This document shows, piece after piece, positions 59,093 to 64,000 of a stretch of 64,000 nucleotides of DNA. Each line of letters begins with the position of its first letter. The stretch's first letter is position 1. The DNA comes from Psychromonas sp. L1A2. Lineage in GTDB: Bacteria > Pseudomonadota > Gammaproteobacteria > Enterobacterales > Psychromonadaceae. The notes under the pieces are model-generated. The model did no database searches and was not told the origin of the DNA. It saw only the letters and a program-made list of their open reading frames with translations. Position numbers and translations under genes: made by a program. Location of the stretch: the NCBI RefSeq assembly GCF_009828855.1, contig NZ_WUAG01000002.1:1364001-1428000 (forward strand). Reading direction: 5' to 3'.

Positions 59093-60127
59093 ATGAATAA
59101 TACTAGAATTGGTGTTGATTTAGCAAAAGATGTTATCCAAGTTTGTATTTATGCAAGAAATAAAGTGCTTTCTAATACTGAAATGACATATCAGGCGTTT
59201 GCTCTTTGGTTAATCAATACCAAACCTACCACTATTATCTTTGAGGCTTGCAGTACATCGAACTACTGGAACCAGGTCGCATTATCATTAGGCTACGATG
59301 CAAAATTAATTTGTCCGAAGTTTGTGTCTTCAATTAGAAAGAAACAAAAAACAGATGCTAATGATGCGCTTGCAATCGTACAAGCATCATTTGTACCCGA
59401 TATAACTTTTATTTCTGGAAAAAGTATTGAGCAGCAACAATTACAATCAATTATGCGATTACGCGACTTAGCAACAAAGCAGAAAACAGCCTTGAGCAAT
59501 CAGTTAGGAGCGCTACTACTGGAATTTATATTCGCTGCTCCCCAAAGTTAGGTGGATTAAGAGGCGCTATTGAAAGTATTAGAAAATGCTGAGAATGAAT
59601 TTTCATGGGCACTTCGTGCTTCACTGAAAGCAGCATGGGATCACTACTTAATGATATGCCAGTCTGTTGCAACCTATGACGAATCACTCATAAAGGCGAT
59701 TAATGAGCATCCTGAATGTAAGAAACTTTTAAAATTAGAAGGTGTTGGTGTCATTAATGCAGTTAATTTATACATCGCATTAGGCTGTAGTGAGATAGGT
59801 GTTTTTGCTAAGGGCAAAGATGCAGCGGCGTGTATAGGGTTAACACCAATACAGCATTCTTCCGGAGGAAAAACTAAGCTGGGCTCAGTTGGGAAGTATG
59901 TAAAAAACAGCATACTCAGAAGTCAATTGGTAGTTGGGTCTATGGCTGCGATTAGAATGATAGTTAAAAGAGACGCAAAAACAAAAAAAGAACGTTGGAT
60001 ACAAGAGTTAGTATCTCGACGTGGCATACGTTGTGCTGCAGTTGCACTTGCCAACAAAAATGTACGTACGGCGTATGCGATGATGACTAAAGGAACTGAT
60101 TACAAAGCGGAATTACTTGCCGTGTAA
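59093..60127 (+). pseudogene. IS110-family transposase, frameshifted
   Basis: N-terminal DEDD/RuvC-like domain (IGVDLAKDVIQVCIY with first Asp, FEACSTSNYW with Glu, KTDANDALAI with the DxxD pair) in one frame up to about 59527. Then comes a stretch of about 45 nt whose protein sense (RCSPKLGGLRGAIES) lies in another frame, then the original frame with LENAENEFSWALRASLKAAW and the Transposase_20 domain (LEGVGVINAVNLYIALG, IGLTPIQHSSGGKTKLGSVG with the catalytic Ser region). In-frame stops at 59549 and 59558 interrupt it. The two shifts compensate. Probably inactive, unless the indels are sequencing errors. Confidence 0.82.
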
Positions 60128-60435
60128 AAACGTTCAAACAATAAAAGAATAAAAGAATAACTAAGATAAAAGCCAGTAAGAAAATATGCGATGTTCACAA
60201 AGGAATTGACGAAATAGTAGAATTATTTTTCTGCGTAAAGAAGTTCAAACAATAAAAGCAATAACTAAGAAAAAATCAGCAAGTAAAATCAGTGAACAAC
60301 CAAGAGACTTTGATCTCGCTTAATAGATGTGATTACTTGTGCGCGTAAATATCAGAGAGCCTGAGTTAGCTACTCAATGAGAGCTCGTACATAAGTGAGT
60401 GCTTTATTCTTAGTTACTAATTTTGTTGTTGACAC
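60128..60435 (+). ncRNA. Probable bridge/seeker RNA region of the IS element
   Basis: Long 3' non-coding end, AT-rich, with a direct repeat (GTTCAAACAATAAAAG at about 60131 and 60244). Its right half (60300-60420) is able to form several short stems. In IS1111-type elements this end encodes the RNA that guides target and donor recognition. No specific loop assignment was possible by eye. Confidence 0.4.
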
Positions 60436-60536
60436 AGGGGAGTCCACATAGGTTGTTCCCTTTACGAAATTTGCAACGAAGAAATAAGTTATTTTAACAA
60501 GTAAAATAGATAACTTAATTAGTGTGATTGGTATAA

Positions 60537-60937
60537 CCTCAGTTCTGGATAAGCAAAGCGATACAACACCGCTATTTCCGTAGATTTCTGCGTTAAATTA
60601 TCTATCAATAACCCGTTATTGCTTCAATAATTCGCCTTGAACTACGCAAAACTAACGGCACTGACTAGTAAAAAATAGTATCTTATGATTTTAAATATAA
60701 TTCTGCTTTCATTAACTAGAATTGAGGTTAAATAAACTCCAATGATCTTAGTATTAAGTAAGAAATGATCAAAACTCTAGAGTTGAGTAACAATTACGTC
60801 ACTATTATGTGTTAATTTAAGAGACTAAGAATTGCTCGAAAAACGACCTACATTTATTGGGGTAATCATCTAGTGATTTTTAGAGATAGAAATAACAAAG
60901 GACATTATTTAAATTCAAACCTATAGAGGATTCGAAA
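60537..60937. other. Intergenic region with a further repeat fragment
   Basis: 60537-60680 carries, on the minus strand, blocks such as TTTTGCGTAGTTCAAGGCGA and a 16-bp palindrome CAATAACCCGTTATTG (60615-60630), resembling the interior of the neighbouring MITE-like repeats. The rest (60690-60937) is AT-rich promoter territory for the next gene, with no other feature seen. Confidence 0.4.
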
Positions 60938-61291
60938 ATGAGTAATATACATCAACTTAACAGCCTACCTAAACAAACAACAATCAACCTAATCGCATCT
61001 TACCAAGGCGATTTTAAACATGATAATTTCAGTTACCATCAATTATTAGAAAAACTACAAAGCACCGTTATGCATAACCATTTTATGGACCAAGAAGATA
61101 ATGCAGCTTGGATGAACCATAGGGGCAATGATTATTTAGCAAATCCTAATCTATTTGCTCACGCACCTCTTACTTACTTATGCGTATTTTTAAGTGAAAC
61201 TTTTAAACATAATAAACTCAGTCAAATTGAAAAGAAAATATCGCCAAGTGTATTTGAAGCGATATTAAAACGTTTAAATGACTTTAAGTAA
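60938..61291 (+). CDS. Hypothetical protein, 117 residues
   Basis: ATG preceded by AGAGGATTC. Soluble, no signal or membrane segment, mixed helical composition (NFSYHQLLEKLQSTVMHNHF, APLTYLCVFLSETFKHNKLS). I do not recognise a family. Codon usage resembles neighbours, so it is probably a real gene. Confidence 0.55.
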   Translation: MSNIHQLNSLPKQTTINLIASYQGDFKHDNFSYHQLLEKLQSTVMHNHFMDQEDNAAWMNHRGNDYLANPNLFAHAPLTYLCVFLSETFKHNKLSQIEKKISPSVFEAILKRLNDFK

Positions 61292-61417
61292 TAACGGCTT
61301 TAAACAAGAGTTAAAAATAATAAATAGAAAACAATATCAATCATTCCACTTCGACTGATTGGTGATTAGCGCTCATTATATTACACTGGAGTTTACGATA
61401 AATAGACAAGAGCAAGT

Positions 61418-62392
61418 ATGGACTCCTTAACTCAAATAGTTTTAGGCGCAAGCGTTTCTGGTGCTGTTGGTATCAAACCTTTTGGACGTAAAGTGTTAAT
61501 TACAGGTGCATTATTAGGTACCTTGCCTGATTTAGATGTACTACTGACTTATCAAACCGCGATTGAAGATTTTACTCTACATCGCGGTTTCAGCCACTCA
61601 TTGTTGGTTTTAAGTCTTTTTAGTGTATTTTTATATTGGCTTATTTTATATTTTAAGCCTGCATTATCCGCACATAAAAAATCATTATTTTTAGTTATCT
61701 TTTTACCTTTAATCACCCACCCTCTTTTAGACGCTTTCACCACCTACGGTACGCAATTGTTATGGCCGTTGGATATTCAACCTACTTCTTGGTCTAGTAT
61801 ATTCATTATTGATCCTCTTTATACATTACCATTAATGTTTGCAGTCATCGGTTTATGGTTTCGCGAGAAAACATTAAAGTGGCAAAAAATAAACCGAATA
61901 ATGTTAGCATTCAGTTGTACATATTTAATACTTGGCCAAGTACAATTTTGGAATATTCAACAAAAATTAACACACGATCCTATTGCAAAAAATGGTCACT
62001 TATTCATTGCACCAACACCATTTAATACGCGGGTTTGGCAGGTACTTAGCTACCATGACGATACTTATTATGTAAGCTTTACAACAGCATTAAATGACCA
62101 ACCTTTATCATGGCAAACCTACGAGACAGGAAGGTCACTAATCAATGGCTTCGATTCAGCAGAATTACAACGTTTGGAGTGGTTTAGTGGTGGGTTATTG
62201 AGGTTTACAGAGCAGAATGATCAGTTGATTGCTACCGATCTGCGTATTGGTTTAACAGACTATTATCCTTTTTCATTCAGCATCGCTGAGGATAAAAATA
62301 ATTGGCAAGAAATTAAATCGAACAAAATGCCAGAGCCTGTTATTAACTTAAGCAAGTTAACTGAATTAATGCGTTTTTTAAGCAAAATATAA
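61418..62392 (+). CDS. YdjM-like inner-membrane metal-dependent hydrolase (DUF457)
   Basis: A 324-residue protein. The N-terminal membrane domain has the family signature MDSLTQIVLGASVSGAVGIK, GTLPDLDVLL, HRGFSHSLLVL and HPLLDAFTTYGTQLLWP, whose Asp/His residues likely bind metal. About four to five membrane spans precede a soluble C-terminal domain (about 175-324). E. coli YdjM is LexA-regulated; no SOS box was looked for exhaustively. Function undefined. Confidence 0.83.
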   Translation: MDSLTQIVLGASVSGAVGIKPFGRKVLITGALLGTLPDLDVLLTYQTAIEDFTLHRGFSHSLLVLSLFSVFLYWLILYFKPALSAHKKSLFLVIFLPLITHPLLDAFTTYGTQLLWPLDIQPTSWSSIFIIDPLYTLPLMFAVIGLWFREKTLKWQKINRIMLAFSCTYLILGQVQFWNIQQKLTHDPIAKNGHLFIAPTPFNTRVWQVLSYHDDTYYVSFTTALNDQPLSWQTYETGRSLINGFDSAELQRLEWFSGGLLRFTEQNDQLIATDLRIGLTDYYPFSFSIAEDKNNWQEIKSNKMPEPVINLSKLTELMRFLSKI

Positions 62393-62405
62393 AAATAAAC
62401 TTATA

Positions 62406-62491
62406 AAATGTTTAACTTCAGAGATAAACGCTTCGCCATATTTATCTAACTTAATATAGCCAACACCTGCGATTTAAAGAAATTGAGAGTC
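62406..62491 (-). pseudogene. Degenerate duplicate of the recQ 3' end
   Basis: About 86 bp matches the last ~30 codons of recQ (62580-62665) with about 10 mismatches: minus-strand reading GVGYIKLDKYGEAFISEVK versus GVGHIKLDKYGEAFLSEIK in the real gene. It contains an in-frame stop (TAA in place of TCA) and no upstream recQ sequence. Confidence 0.88.
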
Positions 62492-62515
62492 AGTTAATTT
62501 AAAAATAATATTAAT

Positions 62516-62551
62516 TTAAACTTAAACTTAAACTTAAACTTAAACTTAAAC
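62516..62551. repeat. TTAAAC hexamer tandem repeat, six copies
   Basis: Six perfect TTAAAC units between the recQ tail duplicate and the recQ stop. Likely to vary in copy number. Confidence 0.95.
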
Positions 62552-62562
62552 AAGAATACCTT

Positions 62563-64000
62563 TTATAAAGTATCAACGTATTGTTTAATTTCAGAGAGAA
62601 ACGCTTCGCCATATTTATCTAACTTAATATGGCCAACACCTGTGATTGAAAGAAACTGAGAATCATTGGTAGGCATTAACTCACTCATCTCCGATAAAGA
62701 TACGTCACTAAAAATAACGTAAGGAGGTAAATTTTCGTGATCTGCTATTTGTTTGCGTAAATGACGTAATCTTGCAAACAACTTACTGTCTGCATTGGCA
62801 GAAACGCTACGACGTTTTTGTTTCGCAGTCGTTTTTACTAATTGTAGTCTTGGTACCGCTAACATTAAGCTATTTTCAGACTTTAAAACAGTACGTGCTG
62901 CTTCTGTTAACTGTAACGCAGAACCACGTGTTAAGTTTTGCATTAACAATCCACAGTGAATTAATTGCCTAGCGATACTAAACCAGTGTTCTGTTGATTT
63001 ATCTTTACCTATCCCAAAAGTCGATAGCTGATCATGACCAAGGCTTTTGACACGGGCCGTTTGAGCACCACGTAATACTTCAACCACATGTGTGATCCCA
63101 AAGTATTGCCCTGTACGGTAAACACAAGAAAGAATTTTTTGAGCGTCTATCGTCGCATCATAACTTTGTGGTGGATCTAAGCAGATATCACAGTTACCAC
63201 AGGCTTTAGGGCTGTATTCACCAAAGTAATTTAATACAACTCGACGACGACAAGTCTGCGCTTCTGCAAAGGCAACCATGGTATTCAGTTTATGCAACTC
63301 GATACGCAGTTGTTCTTGATTTGGATTCTTTTCTAATAAGCTTCTAATACGGGCAGGATCAGCTGGATCGTAAAATAACATCGCCTGCGCAGGTAATCCA
63401 TCACGTCCTGCTCTACCTGTTTCTTGATAATAAGACTCTATATTTTTAGGAATTTCATAGTGCACAACAAAACGCACATTAGGTTTATCGATTCCCATCC
63501 CAAAGGCGACAGTCGCTACCACAATTTCAACTTCATCTTTAATAAATAAGTCTTGTACGTTTTGACGCTCTTCTAACGGTAAACCAGCATGATAACAGCG
63601 TGAGTTAAGGCCTTTAGCAGCAAGCTTACCGGCTATCTCTTCCGTACGCTTACGGCTGGTACAATAGATGATGCCACTTTCGTCTTTATGTTGGTCTAGA
63701 TAATTAAAGAGTTGTGTTAATGGGCGATATTTTTCAATCAATAAATATTCGATATTAGGACGGTCAAAGCTACGAATTTCTATTAACGGATCCTGAAGCT
63801 TTAAACGCTGCAAAATATCTTGTTGCGTTGCGTGATCTGCTGTTGCGGTTAATGCGACTAACGGTATATCTGGGAAGTACTCTTTAAGATTGCCTAGTTG
63901 TGCATATTCTGGTCTAAAATCATGGCCCCATGAAGATATACAATGCGCTTCGTCTATGGCAAATAAATTAATAGGGAGGTGCTGTAAACGACCAATAAAA
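62563..64000 (-). CDS. recQ: ATP-dependent DNA helicase RecQ, 5' end outside window
   Basis: The C-terminal 478 codons are visible; the N-terminus (Walker A) is beyond the right edge. The reading frame includes AIDEAHCISSWGHDFRPEY (DEAH box), LTATADHATQQDIL, the RecA2 domain (IYCTSRKRTEEIAGKLAAKG, VATVAFGMGIDKPNVRFVVH, YYQETGRAGRDG with the arginine finger), the Zn-binding cysteines (CRRRVVLNYF...CGNCDIC), winged helix and an HRDC domain ending KQYVDTL. Helicase for recombination and fork repair. The 3' end is duplicated just downstream. Confidence 0.96.
   Translation of the reverse strand, partial: FIGRLQHLPINLFAIDEAHCISSWGHDFRPEYAQLGNLKEYFPDIPLVALTATADHATQQDILQRLKLQDPLIEIRSFDRPNIEYLLIEKYRPLTQLFNYLDQHKDESGIIYCTSRKRTEEIAGKLAAKGLNSRCYHAGLPLEERQNVQDLFIKDEVEIVVATVAFGMGIDKPNVRFVVHYEIPKNIESYYQETGRAGRDGLPAQAMLFYDPADPARIRSLLEKNPNQEQLRIELHKLNTMVAFAEAQTCRRRVVLNYFGEYSPKACGNCDICLDPPQSYDATIDAQKILSCVYRTGQYFGITHVVEVLRGAQTARVKSLGHDQLSTFGIGKDKSTEHWFSIARQLIHCGLLMQNLTRGSALQLTEAARTVLKSENSLMLAVPRLQLVKTTAKQKRRSVSANADSKLFARLRHLRKQIADHENLPPYVIFSDVSLSEMSELMPTNDSQFLSITGVGHIKLDKYGEAFLSEIKQYVDTL

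Larger units (their letters stand above)
59013..60447 (+). mobile_element. IS110-family (IS1111-type) insertion sequence, decayed
   Basis: About 1.43 kb. Inverted repeats TGGACTCCCCT (59015-59025) and AGGGGAGTCCA (60436-60446) lie at or just inside the ends. One transposase gene with frameshifts, a short (about 70 bp) left non-coding end and a long (about 310 bp) right non-coding end. Inverted repeats plus the long 3' end fit the IS1111 subgroup rather than IS110 proper. Inserted in a MITE-like repeat. Exact ends not determinable without another copy. Confidence 0.8.
58926..60536. repeat. MITE-like repeat, copy 2, split by the IS element
   Basis: Left end TAATACCGATTACATTAAAT (from about 58929) through GTGATCTAAATTTTGCGCAGG to about 59012. 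Right end from about 60447 to 60536, ending in the inverted motif TAACTTAATTAGTGTGATTG and GTATAA. Removing the IS would join about 85 + 90 bp, similar in size to copy 1. Both copies share the TGCGCAGGAAAAA block. Confidence 0.6.

Overview
The window reads as chromosomal DNA of a low-GC marine gammaproteobacterium. Alteromonadales, and a Psychromonas-like organism in particular, is my best guess. This rests on gene content and order (birA-murB beside a Thr-Tyr-Gly tRNA cluster, YihI, YsxC, cytochrome c4, a six-gene Mrp antiporter with a fused A/B subunit) and on interspersed repeats of a type I associate with marine gammaproteobacteria. No 16S gene or database search backs this.

Left half (1-28.2 kb): a nitrogen-scavenging region built around guanidine and guanidino compounds. 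Minus strand, 1-7.7 kb: a promoter, a guanidine-I (ykkC) riboswitch, a three-gene ABC importer, two DUF1989 proteins matching the carboxyguanidine deiminase subunits, then a biotin-dependent carboxylase that looks like urea carboxylase but should be read as guanidine carboxylase. Between the second deiminase gene and the carboxylase gene lie two hairpins with ACGA loops, the signature of a guanidine-II (mini-ykkC) riboswitch, next to a hairpin that would mask the ribosome binding site. The operon would therefore carry two different guanidine sensor classes. 8.1-11 kb holds gabT and gabD with a divergent LysR regulator. 12.1-13.2 kb is an aldehyde dehydrogenase that has lost its first quarter. 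13.4-21.6 kb (minus) is a probable eight-gene operon I cannot match to a named pathway: N-carbamoyl-amino-acid hydrolase, DDAH-like amidinohydrolase, TIM-barrel isomerase-like protein, 2-oxoglutarate/Fe(II) oxygenase, substrate-binding protein, a fused permease-ATPase, class II aldolase and D-2-hydroxyacid dehydrogenase, followed upstream by LuxR and LysR regulators. 24.1-28.2 kb (plus) is a five-gene operon of amino-acid-type ABC importer plus a guanidino-acid hydrolase. A 4-guanidinobutyrate hydrolase would give urea and GABA, and gabTD would consume the GABA.

Right half (29-64 kb): mostly ordinary housekeeping genes. These include mrpA'CDEFG, three tRNAs, birA, murB, msrB, an attenuator-controlled leuA separated from leuBCD, btuR, a prlC broken by two mutually compensating frameshifts, an orphan sensor kinase, ysxC, cytochrome c4, yihI, hemN, anmK, nfo, a spoT-type gene, an HslJ-like lipoprotein, a YdjM-like membrane protein and the 3' part of recQ.

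58.6-62.6 kb is a repeat hot spot. It has two MITE-like elements with terminal inverted repeats, one of them split by a decayed IS110-family (IS1111-type) element with 11-bp inverted repeats and a long 3' non-coding end, plus a degenerate duplicate of the recQ 3' end and a hexamer tandem repeat.
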